Shown in pieces: positions 50,022 through 61,582 of a stretch of DNA of 64,000 bases (positions are counted from its first letter, which is position 1; every line of letters starts with the position of its first letter). Under the pieces are notes generated by a model. That model saw only the letters and a program-made list of their open reading frames with translations, was not told where the DNA came from and did no database searches. A program made the translations under genes and the position numbers. The stretch is from Setoptus koraiensis (taxonomy: Eukaryota; Arthropoda), in the NCBI GenBank assembly GCA_048013815.1, contig CM106585.1, forward strand, positions 17,422,001-17,486,000, in the 5' to 3' direction.

Positions 50022-51014
50022 TAGAGTTTTATCTCATGTTTAAGCCATCACATAACATGTGTTAATGAATTATTATACCCATTACAACAAGTCAGTGAAT
50101 TATTCACAAATCCTCTTGTCTGTTTATGCTACCTCATAGACTTTATACAACTTTCAGGTAGGATGACTTCTTTTTTTTTCTGATAGCTCGTTATATCGTT
50201 GATCCACTATATCCCTACCCGATTGGAACATATCGTTCTCTGGCGTGTCGCAATGAGCTATGATTGATTATTTCGAGAAGAAAATACCATTTGGCATACT
50301 ATTTGATCGCGTGAGAGATACACGGGAAACGAAATGCTTGTCCCTCAGACAGTCGGAAAACATTTATCTAATGATACATGTCCAACTGAATCTCCATACG
50401 AACTATATTAAACAATTTTTAGTACAATTCAAGGGTATGGTTTGAATATCTGTGGATTTCTCAGGTGGTCTTCCTGGCAGACAACCAGATAATTCTTTTG
50501 AAATTCACTGTCGTGTCACATATTCATGGTGCACTTGAGATAATAACTAACAACTACTGATAGCCTTAATTGTCGATTCTGATTATCAATCATATCGCCT
50601 CTACGCAATTCAGTGGTTAGCAAGTCGGTCGTTCTGTAGTTAAATAAGAGCCTACAGCAAATTAGCGGTCTTTCGGCACTGTTTTCTTCCTCTCCTATCA
50701 AATAGCTTTCAGACTATGACCATGTGATTTGGAATGAGGTCCAAGTATCGAATTAGATTACTAACTAGAGAACATGAGTAGAATCTTGCCCCAACTGGTT
50801 CGAGCTCAAAACTTTCCAATCTCCATCCTTGATTCACTTGATGATGCCTCACACCGATAAATTCTTCTGACATTTTTAGCATCAATTTTGGAACTGTCTA
50901 TCCTGGATAAACGAAATCCGTTTTAACCAGAGCATAATGCAATCTTCCTCCTGTATCTGCCTATCTGACGGAATACCCCGGATAGTTGGGAGCGTGCCCA
51001 ACCGCGCCACCTTT

Positions 51015-51026
51015 GCCCCGCCCCCG
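51015..51026 (+). promoter_or_regulatory. GC box upstream of PIK3C3
   Basis: GCCCCGCCCCCG, an Sp1/KLF-type site, lies about 200 bp upstream of the PIK3C3 start codon in otherwise AT-rich DNA. Confidence 0.45.
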
Positions 51027-51221
51027 TGGTTAAAACAGCAGTGCAAGGTCTTGTTTACAAAGTGAAGTGAAGCAAGAAAACAAAAACAAAAAATAGTAAT
51101 AATTGATGTTTGCTAGTACATTGCTAAAATTGTATTGTATCAGCATATTATTATCATTAATATCACTATTATTTTATTATTATCAGCATCAGTCTATCGC
51201 AATACTCAAGAGTCTTCAACA

Positions 51222-54068
51222 ATGGCAATTGTTTATAGTCGAGATGTAAAAGATGAGTGTCTCAAGGTTAAGATTGGTTGCCTGGAAGGCACTCGGCCTC
51301 GGCCGAATTATTCACAGATCATCGAGAAGCCCCAGTTGAAATATTCTGGCTTATTAGACACGGATTGCGCCGATCTTATTGTTGATTGTATTCTAGAATC
51401 AGATGGAAAACAGATTTGTCCAACAGTGCAAACAGCTTATAAACATTTTACAAATCAATGGAGTTGGAACGATTGGTTAGAGTTTCCCATTTCTATTTGT
51501 GATTTACCTCGTGATACAATATTAATATTTAAATTTTGCGACTCGTACGGTCCATCTGAGCCAGTTGTAATTGGAAAAGCGTTTGTAACCATCTATGGCC
51601 AATTGGGTGCTATGAGATCGGGTCTGTATGATCTAAGAGTCTGGACAGAGGATCAGTTAGTAGACAAGTGGACTTTTAGCGGACAGCATGACTTAGACAG
51701 ACTGTATGAACTTAAATCGCATCATCACAATGGCCAAATGACCAAAATTGATTGGTTAGACAAATTGACCTTTCTTAAGATTGAGAAAATAACGCAAGAG
51801 AGCAAGAAAAACTCACAATACATGTATATATCGATTGAATTTCCAAAAGTTCTCATAGACAATATAATTGACGGCTCTATAGTTTATTTTGAGACAAACG
51901 GAGAAGAGGAGAGCTACCACCGTCAGCAGCAGAACCAACTTGAACAGTCATCCAATAGTAGTGATATTATATTAATACAAGATCCAGAATTAGGATTGGA
52001 CAATATCATCGAAGGCAAACATCATAAATTGTCTCGTAGTGCACGAAGTTGTATCAGTGATAAAGATATAAAACCTAATGCAAGTGTTAGAGATCAACTA
52101 AACGCCATTGTTTCTTACCCTCCAACAAAGAATCTTACCAGCGAAGAGCAGGATCTCATTTGGAAATTCAGATTCTACCTAATGAACCAAAAGAAGGCAT
52201 TAACGAAATTTCTCAAGTGTTTAAATTGGGAACTTTCCGCTGAAGTGAAACAAGCATTAGAATTGTTGTCCTCATGGCAACCCATGGACATTCAAGATGC
52301 TCTTGAGCTTTTGTCGCCCCAATTTACACATGCCCAAGTAAGAAGATACGCAGTCTCTCGGCTACAACAAGCACCAGACGAGGATCTATTGTTGTATTTG
52401 TTGCAATTGGTTCAAGCACTCAAATACGAAAATCAAGAATGCATAAATCCCAACGAATCCCAGACCACGGTGGCTTCAGTCAGCTCTACAGCTGGTCTCA
52501 CTACAAGCTCACCACCAGTGACCAATAACCATTGTGATTTAGCTACTTTCCTCATAGATCGGTGCGTAGCGGACGACGTCTTGGCGAATTACTTTTATTG
52601 GTACATGGTGGTAGAGATAGAAAATTATTCATTGAATGTAACGGAAATCAATCCGCATCACTCAGCTAACCAACAGGCATCAAATGAGAACGGCAATAAA
52701 AAACCACCAGCTCCTTATGTTATCGTTATGGACAGATTTATGCAAAAACTAGCATCCGGCAACGTAGAAATGATCAAGAGAAGAAATTTCATATTAAGGC
52801 AGCGTCTATTTGTTGACAAGCTCGTCCAATTGATGAGAATGGTGGCCAAAGAAAGCAAAAATCGTTTAGGTAAGATAGAGAAACTAAAAGAGTTGCTCGC
52901 CGACAGTGGTGATGCCCTCCAGTTTGACTTCAAGCACTTCGACCCACCACTGGCGTTACCTCTGGATCCCCACATTGAGATTTTGGGTGTGATACCCGAG
53001 GCGGCCACTCTTTTTAAAAGTCAACTTATGCCTTGTAGATTGACATTAAAAACGGCACATCACATACCTAGCACCACGCGCCTACCTACAACACCTTCAC
53101 AAACTGATCTAGTAGGTAGCTCATCATCAGCGTCTGTTGAGAGGAGCCGCAGTAGTGATCATCTTAATATGGCCGGATTGAATATACATAACAAGCAGCT
53201 TACGCAACAGTCTCGTCATTTAAAACAAGTTCCTACCACTGGATCATTGCCTAAAACTGTTTATGGACCGCTCCAGGCACCCGCCTATTCCGAATACAAC
53301 ATTATATTCAAGCATGGCGATGATTTGCGCCAAGATCAATTAATTTTGCAGACGATCACATTGATGGATAAACTTCTTAGACGAGAGAATCTGGATCTCA
53401 AACTCACACCTTACAGGGTTCTGGCCACTAGTACGCGCCACGGATTTGTTCAATATGTTGATTCTATTTCTGTAGCTGAAGTACGCGCCACCGAGGGTAG
53501 TATTCAGAACTTTTTTAGACGCTATGCTCCATCGTCCGATGCTCAATATGGCATCTTACCTGAGGTCATGGACACCTATATTAGATCGTGCGCGGGCTAT
53601 TGTGTTATCACCTATTTACTTGGTGTAGGTGATCGTCATTTGGACAATTTACTATTGACAAAGACAGGCAAATTGTTTCACATTGATTTTGGCTATATTC
53701 TAGGTCGCGATCCAAAGCCATTGCCGCCACCCATGAAACTCACAAGAGAGATGGTAGAAGCTATGGGTGGACCAACATCGGATTTGTATCAGCAATTTTT
53801 GAAACTCTGTCACACGGCTTATCTACATCTGAGAAGACATTCAAGTTTGATATTGAATTTGTTCTCACTGATGGTGGATGCAAATGTCCCTGACATAGCC
53901 TTGGAACCGGACAAGACCGTGAAGAAAGTCCAAGATAAATTCCGACTGGATTTAAGCGATGAGGAGGCCGTCCACTATATGCAGAATTTAATCGATATAA
54001 GTGTCTCGGATGTCATGGCCGTTCTGGTTGAGCAAATACACAAGATTGCTCAATATTGGAGAAAGTAG
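51222..54068 (+). CDS. PIK3C3: Phosphatidylinositol 3-kinase catalytic subunit type 3 (Vps34), 948 aa
   Basis: Makes phosphatidylinositol 3-phosphate on endosomes and autophagosomes, in complex with the Vps15 and Beclin/Atg6 homologs. In order: a C2 domain (about residues 10-180), a PIK helical domain (about 270-560) and a lipid kinase domain (about 590-948). Key motifs are KHGDDLRQDQL, the catalytic GDRHLDN (Asp804), the DFG of HIDFGYILGRDPKP (822-824) and the C-terminal QIHKIAQYWRK. I chose the ATG at 51222 (MAIVYSRDVKDE), which lines up with the human N-terminus. The frame stays open 29 codons upstream without a better ATG. Human PIK3C3 is 887 residues. The surplus is chiefly a Ser/Thr-rich insert at about 612-686 in the kinase N-lobe. 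There are no introns. Confidence 0.97.
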   Translation: MAIVYSRDVKDECLKVKIGCLEGTRPRPNYSQIIEKPQLKYSGLLDTDCADLIVDCILESDGKQICPTVQTAYKHFTNQWSWNDWLEFPISICDLPRDTILIFKFCDSYGPSEPVVIGKAFVTIYGQLGAMRSGLYDLRVWTEDQLVDKWTFSGQHDLDRLYELKSHHHNGQMTKIDWLDKLTFLKIEKITQESKKNSQYMYISIEFPKVLIDNIIDGSIVYFETNGEEESYHRQQQNQLEQSSNSSDIILIQDPELGLDNIIEGKHHKLSRSARSCISDKDIKPNASVRDQLNAIVSYPPTKNLTSEEQDLIWKFRFYLMNQKKALTKFLKCLNWELSAEVKQALELLSSWQPMDIQDALELLSPQFTHAQVRRYAVSRLQQAPDEDLLLYLLQLVQALKYENQECINPNESQTTVASVSSTAGLTTSSPPVTNNHCDLATFLIDRCVADDVLANYFYWYMVVEIENYSLNVTEINPHHSANQQASNENGNKKPPAPYVIVMDRFMQKLASGNVEMIKRRNFILRQRLFVDKLVQLMRMVAKESKNRLGKIEKLKELLADSGDALQFDFKHFDPPLALPLDPHIEILGVIPEAATLFKSQLMPCRLTLKTAHHIPSTTRLPTTPSQTDLVGSSSSASVERSRSSDHLNMAGLNIHNKQLTQQSRHLKQVPTTGSLPKTVYGPLQAPAYSEYNIIFKHGDDLRQDQLILQTITLMDKLLRRENLDLKLTPYRVLATSTRHGFVQYVDSISVAEVRATEGSIQNFFRRYAPSSDAQYGILPEVMDTYIRSCAGYCVITYLLGVGDRHLDNLLLTKTGKLFHIDFGYILGRDPKPLPPPMKLTREMVEAMGGPTSDLYQQFLKLCHTAYLHLRRHSSLILNLFSLMVDANVPDIALEPDKTVKKVQDKFRLDLSDEEAVHYMQNLIDISVSDVMAVLVEQIHKIAQYWRK

Positions 54069-54175
54069 CCAAAGCAAATAGATTGTTTTGTTTTTTATAA
54101 TTATTTTGAATGAATTCTCTAAATCAAATTTGCCTCATAGTTGTAACAAAGTACAATTGCGTACTGCTGTTGTCG

Positions 54176-55027
54176 CTAACTTCTGTGGTGAGATGATGGG
54201 GATTTTCTTCTATGTTTTTTATGCTTGGAACATTTACTTTTCTTATGTGCTTTCTCTCGATTTGATCGACTATTTTGATCGACATCTCTCCTCTTTTCTT
54301 TTTGGGAACTTTTCCTTTTTCGACGGTGCTTTGCATGCTTCTTATGTTTAGAAATTGAGGGTGTGCCTGGCTCAGTGAGGTCGATAATTATATCTGCAGA
54401 AGTTTTTGTCTTCGATGATTTGACGACGAGCGATTGCTCACTATCGCCGGCCTCAATCTGATTGTCCATCATGATACGTTGAGCGCTTTGCATGATTATT
54501 AAAGGGTCATGGACGCTTCGGATATCATTCGATTTGTCGGCTACAGATTGCTTGTAATGACTAGTTGTCTGTGCTGTGCCACAAGAGGTGAGACCCATCC
54601 TTTTCTCGTGGTCTTGAATGTACCATGGGTTATCGACATTCGTTGACACTCCACCTAATTTATTTAGTATGCCCACTTTTGATTGCCACAATATCTCTTC
54701 TCGCTTTTGTTCGTAATCGCGCTCTTTGTTCGTCGATGTTTGATGATCCTTTGCACAATCAAACAGATTTATATGACCGTCAGGTCCTTTGAGGAACTGA
54801 GAACTCTCTTGTCCAGGGGCAATTGCCGTAGCAGAGGTATCACATGTTGAACTTGGCTCTAGACCTAATCTACCTCTCAGATAATTGATTCTGGCCTCTT
54901 GTTCCGCTACCAGAACCCGTTGCTCCTCTAACTTGGCCAACTCTTCAGCTTTTGCCTCATCCTGACGCACTCTCTCAATATTTTTTTTGGTCCTTACATG
55001 CCAGCTCTTCTTTGGTAATATGTTCAT
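54176..55027 (-). CDS. LENG1: LENG1-like protein with Cir_N domain, 283 aa
   Basis: Resembles leukocyte receptor cluster member 1, a conserved nuclear protein found with spliceosomal components whose function is poorly defined. The N-terminus MNILPKKSWHVRTKKNIERV and the following charged helix are diagnostic (Cir_N type). A second conserved block is WQSKVGILNKLGG. The C-terminal 70 residues are rich in Lys, Arg, His and Ser, typical of nuclear RNA-processing factors. Human LENG1 is 264 residues. It is a single exon, tail to tail with PIK3C3 (107 bp between stop codons). Confidence 0.9.
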   Translation of the reverse strand: MNILPKKSWHVRTKKNIERVRQDEAKAEELAKLEEQRVLVAEQEARINYLRGRLGLEPSSTCDTSATAIAPGQESSQFLKGPDGHINLFDCAKDHQTSTNKERDYEQKREEILWQSKVGILNKLGGVSTNVDNPWYIQDHEKRMGLTSCGTAQTTSHYKQSVADKSNDIRSVHDPLIIMQSAQRIMMDNQIEAGDSEQSLVVKSSKTKTSADIIIDLTEPGTPSISKHKKHAKHRRKRKSSQKEKRRDVDQNSRSNREKAHKKSKCSKHKKHRRKSPSSHHRS

Positions 55028-56976
55028 ATTCTCTCTAAGTTTAATTAATAAATTGTAGTGAAATCGTTGTATAACGTGTACCGCAAATTAGAGATTCCGG
55101 TGAGGTTTGGCGTTACAGAATCAGCTGATCCTGGATCGGTAAACAAATGATCAAAGAGAAAGAGAGATTCTTCTCTTCTTTTCTATCAACATAATATTTG
55201 TAAATTGAGTCATTACATATATCTCGATGACCTATCATTATTTTCCTTCTGGTTATCAAGTCGTCGATATCAAGTTTATTGTTTCGGAGATTAGCTAGAG
55301 GTGATCATCAAGGAATTGCAAGCCACAAATCTGTGGTGCATCACCGGCTGATAAATGTGATGAGTTTAGTCTATCTTTGTAGTTTGTTATCGAAAATGCA
55401 GCCGAAGATGCCAATTGAGCTTAAGAACACAGGTAAACTAACAGGTAGATGCATATGTGTGACACACACTTGGCAAAACAGCGTCTCTTTGGAACAGCTT
55501 CTTTACAACTGTTAGATTCGTCGTACAACGCGAATAGACAAACGCACAAACAGGTGATTTTCAACAATCCTTACATATACATAACAAGTACACAACACAA
55601 AGATCATCACACTCTTGTCAGATAAATAAATACAAGCCAACCTTTAACTGAGCATTATCTAGCTCTATTTTTTTATATTTTATTAGTTAATCCATATCCA
55701 GACCCCCTGAGAGGTTATTCTTACAACAAATTACTATTATATCCTATTATTGCAATAAACATTTGATTATATGAATTTATTCCATTGTATAAGGACCATT
55801 CATCATTTCTCGACAATCCGTTATGGTTTCTATTAGGATGTATCTAACATAACGAAACAAAATAGGCTCATTGCCTGTCAAAATACTACTATTAGTGATG
55901 CTATATCAATATTTTGTGTATTGGTGACCGAAAAACAACAGCAACAACAAATACATCAAAACAGGGAAGCAGTTTGATGCGAAACAAATTTGTTGTCCTT
56001 GAAGCTCCCCTGGACCCGTTTTTAATGGAGCTTTCAGCTAGTGATTTTCATCGAAGACACTTCGTATATTAATGGAGTTTAGTAGATTTTGTATTTACCA
56101 AAGTTGAACTTACAACTGCTTGAAATACGAGCATTGACTATTCGAATGTACAAACATTTTGGAATTCAAACTAATCTATGTATTTACAGCAACAACAGCT
56201 TTTCGACAGCACTACATTGACACACTCGGCGGCTCAGCTTTCAATCTCTTTGATAACCTTGTTGAGCCCTGAACATTAACTAAGCCAAAATTCATAGCTG
56301 AAACAGGAACGGAAAACACCGGCACTCAACTAATATATTGACCACCGGTGTATAATATTATACTCTTACTTGAGTGATTCGGCTCACTCAACATGACTCT
56401 TGTTTAAACAGAATTTTTTCTATCTGCTGCAACACAATTGTTTGATCTCGATCTATCAAATAACGTCCGTCGAAATCAATAAGTCAAGACTCTCTAACAA
56501 TCATAGTATGACTGACGGACTCATCGAATTTCTATTGACATTTCTAACATGAGTCTGATGCACAACTCCAATCTGAACGCTTCCACCCAGAAAATACAAT
56601 CAAATAACAAAGAAACTTGAGTGAAAAGTAAAGAGATTAAAGAGTAGATAGAAAAAGGATGTAGCCAATCATATTAGTGAATACACAAATGCTTATAACT
56701 TGCAAAGGATAAGCACCATTGCCTTAACATACATAATTCCTTGAAAATTAGCTTAACTGTTGCCTGGTTTCTAAACGCAACGTTGACATCTAAGTTTCGT
56801 TTAAATTTTATCAACTTTTCGGAATGAACCGAACTCCTATTGTAAGGTAAATCATCAACCACAGGATTGGATTAACTTTGAAGAGCACATTCGCGTCCCT
56901 GAAACTATCGGGGATATACTATAATCACACAACTTTAACCAAGAACAACTAGGCTAGTCCATTTACTTATTTTAAG
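55028..56976. other. Divergent intergenic region LENG1/RGL
   Basis: About 1.95 kb between the LENG1 start (minus) and the RalGEF start (plus), presumably holding both promoters. Open frames at 55279-55515 (+) and 56674-56862 (-) have no recognisable domain and no clear splice context. A pyrimidine-rich stretch ending TTTTAAG directly before the RalGEF ATG could be a splice acceptor for a non-coding 5' exon. Confidence 0.6.
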
Positions 56977-58527
56977 ATGTACCAAACAAGCTCATCGAAG
57001 AATTCATCCAAATATATTTTACGAGATGATGATACTATTCATAATTCAATCAATCAATTTGATATTAAGAAAGAGCAACAAGTTACGCAGGAAAGGATTT
57101 CAAATCTCACTCTAGGTAATGTGACCAGCAATACTAAGAAGAGTAATTCAACCAACGATCAACCTAGAATTTTCACTGGCAGCAAAGTTGTCAAAAACAA
57201 CTCCGATCCAACTGATCGTGGTCTACCATTGCCGCCAAACACTAAACGATATTGGGGTGAGGAGAAAAATTTCGATTCTATTTATTCGATCTATTTGAAA
57301 AAGATTAGTTACACTTTCAATGACGCAACACTGCTTAGACCTAGTGCAATAAATTCGCCTTCACTAGATTTGATACACACTTCCGGCACCAATGAAATTA
57401 CCGATGAATTTCAATCTCGAGGTCGAAAAAATTTCTTTAGTCGTAAATACCGAAGACGAAGTTGCTCCGTAGACAAGTATTCGGTTAGCGATACTAAATC
57501 ATCAAGTAGTGAGTTGAGCTCGAAGAGTAAATTAGGTCATGACAATCGCAAATCAAACTTTGAACAAACAAGTCAGAACGTTCACAATTCTTCAATTACG
57601 CAACAACCGAATGAAACAAGTGCTCAATTTTTACAATGGGAAACGAGACAGATTAGAGTTCTCCAAGCCGCCACACTTGATCACATCGTGAAGTTTATTC
57701 TACTTATTAATTCCACCAACGGAACAGACAAAAAAGCCCCGAATAAAGGAACCAACTACTGTAAAATACTTGATGATGTCACATCTAATTCCTTGCTGGA
57801 GGAAGAAAGAAACAATGTGGCCCATATAATTCATGTTTTATTCTGTACATATAGAATTTACACGAATCCCCACAAATTAATGCTCAAAATATTAGAACAT
57901 TCTAAGACCTGCCGACCAGAGCAATTCAAGTTTGTTATGCATTACTGGATGGACAATTATCCTGAAGATTTTCGTTACTCTATAAAATCTGATGAAACAC
58001 AGTCCAGATCTAGTTCTAGTGGCTCTAGAAGCTTGATTTCTGCATTCAACACAGTAGGTGACGGAAATCTGGTGGAACGCTCATCAAAAGATACAGTTCA
58101 AGAGCAGCACCAGACCGAACAGTGTTCTATGACTTCTTGTGATAGTTCTGCGACTGTTTTAAGCAGTACCGAAAGTAATAATACTGTCACCAGCTATAGC
58201 CAGAGTAGCGGCGACGAAGGCGCTAGGTTATTCATAAGACCAACCCATTCTAAGAATCTATTACGCAACTCTAGTTCAAGCTCCAAAGGAAACAAATCCT
58301 TAGACACCACAGATGGTGATCGGTCCTTGATCGATGAACTAATGCGACATCATGACGATGAATCTATTCGTAAGAAGGCCCTGAAAATATCTGAATTGAA
58401 CAACGAACTAGATTTCGAATCAGACGATCCTAGCAGTATGTCTGTGCCTAGCACAGTAGCGAAAAACTCATCAGTTCTTGATCATGACTCTCGATATGTG
58501 TCCCAGCAATTGACTGCGATAGATTTA
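56977..58527 (+). CDS. RalGEF exon 1
   Basis: Encodes residues 1-517: a Ser/Asn-rich N-terminus, the REM domain and the Ser-rich linker. The donor TTA/GTAAGT is in phase 0. Confidence 0.9.
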
Positions 58528-59648
58528 GTAAGTATTCAAGTCAAGTGCCATAATCAAATCAATTTAACAGAAAATATTTAATAACTAAACTGTTCTTCCC
58601 GCCACGAATTTTCAGGAAAACTTTCTTTGCTTACGAACTTACTCTCTACTCAAAGGAACAAAGTCCGATAAAAGGGTCCAGAGTATGATCAGAAACTTCA
58701 ATCTATTATCAAGACATGTGATTATAACGATACTCAAATCTCATAGCCCGCACACTGTCGCATCGCATTGGATTTCTATAGCGATGCATTTGAGGAAGAT
58801 GAAAAACTTCAACTCGCTCAAGGTACGAAAAAGAAAATACGTTCACTATAAATCATTCAAAGCGAGGACAAGTTCTATAACAAGTATATCTTCTTTTATT
58901 ATCTTATTTTAGGCCATTATCGCAGGTCTAACAAACGAGTCTATATATCGACTGAAGCAAACAGTTTGGGGACGTGTGAATCGCACAGATATGGCTAGTT
59001 TTAAACTACTATCATCTATTGTAGATGACGTCAACAACCAGACTGTGCTTAGACAGACCCAACTTATTATAGAGGGCACCGCAAAGATGAATATAGAAGA
59101 GGATTCTTTCGGAACTATTCCATACCTAGGAACATTCTTGACTGATTTGAATGTGATCGATGCAAGATACCCCAATTTTGTTCCTTCTCCTCATAACGAC
59201 CAATTGGAAGATACAAAGGATTTCAATATCAAATTGATCAACATCGAAAAATGTGCTAAACAGTTTGAAATTCTGACACAAGTGCAATTGTTACAAAAGA
59301 ATGTTCTTGCTTCATTGTATTCCATACTCAGGAAAAATCATTTTGATAGGCATGCCGACAGCACTCGATTTCAAATGGAGTCCAATCAGACACAACAGTT
59401 ACTATTGGTTAAACCATGTATACCTCAAGTGTCAATAGTATTTAAGACTTGGTTTCATGATAAAGAGGTATCTGCCATGACGGATAAGCAATGGTAAGTG
59501 TTTTCCTGATATTCTCCACTTAATTATTTATATTTTGACATTATTACTAACCAGCCTTCTTTCTCAATCCTCAAATATCACTTGTCAAAACTCAAATTGA
59601 AGTTATGAAATCTCTATCAGTTTAGAGCCAAATGTCAGCAACAAATGA
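56977..59648 (+). CDS. Rgl: RalGDS/RGL-type Ral guanine nucleotide exchange factor, 788 aa, no RA domain
   Basis: Predicted to load GTP onto Ral GTPases. Exons: 56977-58527, 58616-58822, 58913-59493 and 59621-59648 (2367 nt). The REM (RasGEF_N) domain is about residues 223-335 (TRQIRVLQAATLDHIVKFIL, HVLFCTYRIYTNPHKLM, YWMDNYPEDFR). A Ser-rich linker follows, then the catalytic CDC25 domain at about 505-745 (VSQQLTAIDL, NFNSLKAIIAGLTNESIYRL, GTIPYLGTFLTDLNVIDARY, LINIEKCAKQFEIL). PYLGTFLTDL is typical of RalGDS/RGL rather than RalGPS or RASGEF1. The short last exon gives CLEPNVSNK, matching the CELEP that ends the catalytic domain in RalGDS. The protein then stops, so the usual C-terminal Ras-association domain is absent. 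An in-frame TAG precedes the ATG. Confidence 0.88.
58616..58822 (+). CDS. RalGEF exon 2
   Basis: 69 codons (ENFLCLRTYSLLKG to NFNSLK), phase 0 at both ends. The acceptor is TTTTCAG/G and the donor AAG/GTACGA. Confidence 0.92.
58913..59493 (+). CDS. RalGEF exon 3
   Basis: The acceptor TTATTTTAG/GCC starts AIIAGLTNESIYRL. It carries the main catalytic core. The donor CAATG/GTAAGT leaves two bases. Confidence 0.93.
59621..59648 (+). CDS. RalGEF last exon (short)
   Basis: The acceptor CTATCAG/T at 59620/59621 gives TG+T (Cys), LEPNVSNK and TGA. Alternative acceptors nearby also meet stops within a few codons. Confidence 0.7.
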
Positions 59649-59784
59649 CGACCCAATCAAAATCAACTTTGGAGTATCGATTATCAATTGTGAATCTAAT
59701 CAATATGTAAACATAAAACATATATAAATATTCATCTAGTTAGGATAGTTTTAGTTGTAGAATGATGGTGATAATTATTTTTAG

Positions 59785-60420
59785 TCACACTATCAATCTA
59801 TGAGTGATGTATCGACCTGCTATATCGCTTTTCCTGACTATTTTAATCACTTGGCCACGCTTATAACCGAAATATCTTGCGACTGGATCTGTCACTAACA
59901 TTTTCATCAAAAGGCTCTCTTTTATCTTATATTTGGTTAGTAGTTCTTGTTTTTCCTCTAGAGTTAATAGTATGTGTTGTGGAACCATTTCGTGCTCTGT
60001 AATGTTGATGAGTAATTCTGACTCTGTGAAATGTTCCAAAACAAATTCAGGCGCCATCTCGGTGAGCGCCTGCTTGGCCGATGGTGTCATGCTCAATTGG
60101 ATCACCAGTATTCCCCTAAATATTCTCTCATCTTTCATGCGTCCCAATAGCGTTTTAACTGTCTTAACGCCTATCTTTGGTTCTTCAGCATAGAAGACAA
60201 CAATTTTATCATTGACATCGTCATGATGTGAGTACTGTTGCGTCAAATCGGCTCTACTGGGCTGATTGGCTGTTATTGGTTTACTTCCATACTGGTTCTT
60301 GAAATCCTCTATTGTTTGGTCCAATTCACTCTGGAGCAGCAGGTAGCCCCTATCGTGACACATTTGCATAATAGTTTTCTTGACTCTCCATAGTTTGTAC
60401 ACCTCAGTCTCGTCCTCCAT
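59785..60420 (-). CDS. POLR2E: RNA polymerase I/II/III shared subunit RPABC1 (RPB5), 211 aa
   Basis: Shared jaw subunit of the three nuclear RNA polymerases. The N-terminal jaw domain starts [20 protein letters not shown]. The middle carries [16 protein letters not shown] and [14 protein letters not shown]. The C-terminal assembly domain has [17 protein letters not shown] near residue 178 and ends in AGRYITHRL. Human RPB5 is 210 residues, so the length is normal. It is a single exon, tail to tail with the RalGEF, with 136 bp between coding ends. Confidence 0.97.
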   Translation of the reverse strand: MEDETEVYKLWRVKKTIMQMCHDRGYLLLQSELDQTIEDFKNQYGSKPITANQPSRADLTQQYSHHDDVNDKIVVFYAEEPKIGVKTVKTLLGRMKDERIFRGILVIQLSMTPSAKQALTEMAPEFVLEHFTESELLINITEHEMVPQHILLTLEEKQELLTKYKIKESLLMKMLVTDPVARYFGYKRGQVIKIVRKSDIAGRYITHRLIV

Positions 60421-61462
60421 TTAATTTTATTTTTCTTATATCATTAATTGGGTACAGAACAATCCGACTGACTGATAATTTTTTTGTAAGAAATATCAAT
60501 CTTGATACACACGAGAATCGACACCATGTGAATCCAAAGAAACGTGGTTTCTACGAGGTCTGTTCCAACTTCTGACGGATAAACCTGGGCGCAAAATTCA
60601 AACATCCGTCAGGCAAAGTTCGCGACTTCGCGGCCTTGACGCAGTCTGTTAAATATGGTTGCCTGTGCATTGAAGTAGATTACGATAGGTGAGAATGGAT
60701 TTTTATCAGATAGCGATGGATATATCGAGGTAAGCTGCTACTTTGAAGAGTTTTGGCCTGAGCTGTATAGTTTCGCAGAGTTGCATTTAACAAGAAAAAG
60801 TTATGGTGGCAGTGTGCTGCATTACATTCACCTGGTTTAGCTTTCGTTGAGCTGCTCACCTGTGTGCATGTGTCAGCTGTAACAACCTGTTATTGTAGTG
60901 GAGTAGCTTTTTATACCTCATTTCCACAAGTGGCAAATGTAGCAACAATGTAAACTGTATTCCAACAGCAATGTCATGTGGTATTTCTGTCCTTTGGATG
61001 TGATCTCTCCCACTGTAATGCTCTTATCATTGTTATTGTCATCTGTAGTTGGCCTGGTGCTTACTGTAGTGGATTGTTCTTGTTGTCTTGCTATAACACA
61101 TCTACTCATATCTGTCGTCGTTATCATTTGCTCTGATCTACAGGCTACATCGACAATAATTCATTAGCTCACGATCGAATTACTAAATGTTTTTGACCCA
61201 CAAAACGGCAAGCCGAACGTTGTAATCATACAAAATATTCACTGATAGACTATGCAAAACTTCTCAATCATATTATAATCATTCAATGTATCATAACATT
61301 AATTATGCGGCGAATAGAATTATTAAACTAGACCACAATTAAATAGACTCAATTAAATTGTATGAATTTAAACTCATTTAGAGCTGTGTTATTATTTTAA
61401 GTAGAACAATAATAAATTTCTCGCGTTTTAACAGGAATCAATCAACTTTTCATCATTAGACA
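60421..61462. other. Divergent intergenic region POLR2E/PHM
   Basis: About 1 kb between two start codons on opposite strands, so probably a shared promoter region. A 70-codon minus-strand frame at 60918-61127 has no recognisable domain. Its plus-strand shadow is hydrophobic. I do not call either. Confidence 0.6.
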
Positions 61463-61582
61463 ATGCTCTGCATTCAATGTTCCATGCCAAATCTAGTCAT
61501 ACCCATAACGTTGCTTGTTCAATTGTACATGGTGGTCGCTAGAATAATTCCATTGAGTATGCCCAATATTCGACCAGAGCAC
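61463..61582 (+). CDS. PHM exon 1 (signal peptide)
   Basis: Forty codons with a hydrophobic core, LVIPITLLVQLYMVVA, then IRPEH. The donor CAC/GTAAGT is in phase 0. Confidence 0.85.

Larger units (their letters stand above)
49697..51221. other. Intergenic region between RhoGEF and PIK3C3
   Basis: Contains the RhoGEF 3' UTR, a likely polyadenylation signal at 50016-50021 and the PIK3C3 promoter region. Short open frames near 50260 and 50516 show no recognisable domain. The DNA is clearly more AT-rich and less repetitive than the 49.7 kb before it. Confidence 0.7.

Noticed and set aside
50590-50650. D-arm-like AGTGGTTAGCA, reminiscent of a tRNA-derived SINE
   Set aside because: No T-arm or B-box follows and no repeat copy was seen.
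51135-51221. N-terminal extension of PIK3C3 with a hydrophobic stretch
   Set aside because: It lacks an ATG start and homology; the ATG at 51222 aligns with known Vps34 N-termini.
60918-61127. Candidate missing RA-domain exon of the RalGEF
   Set aside because: It is on the wrong strand and shows no RA motifs.
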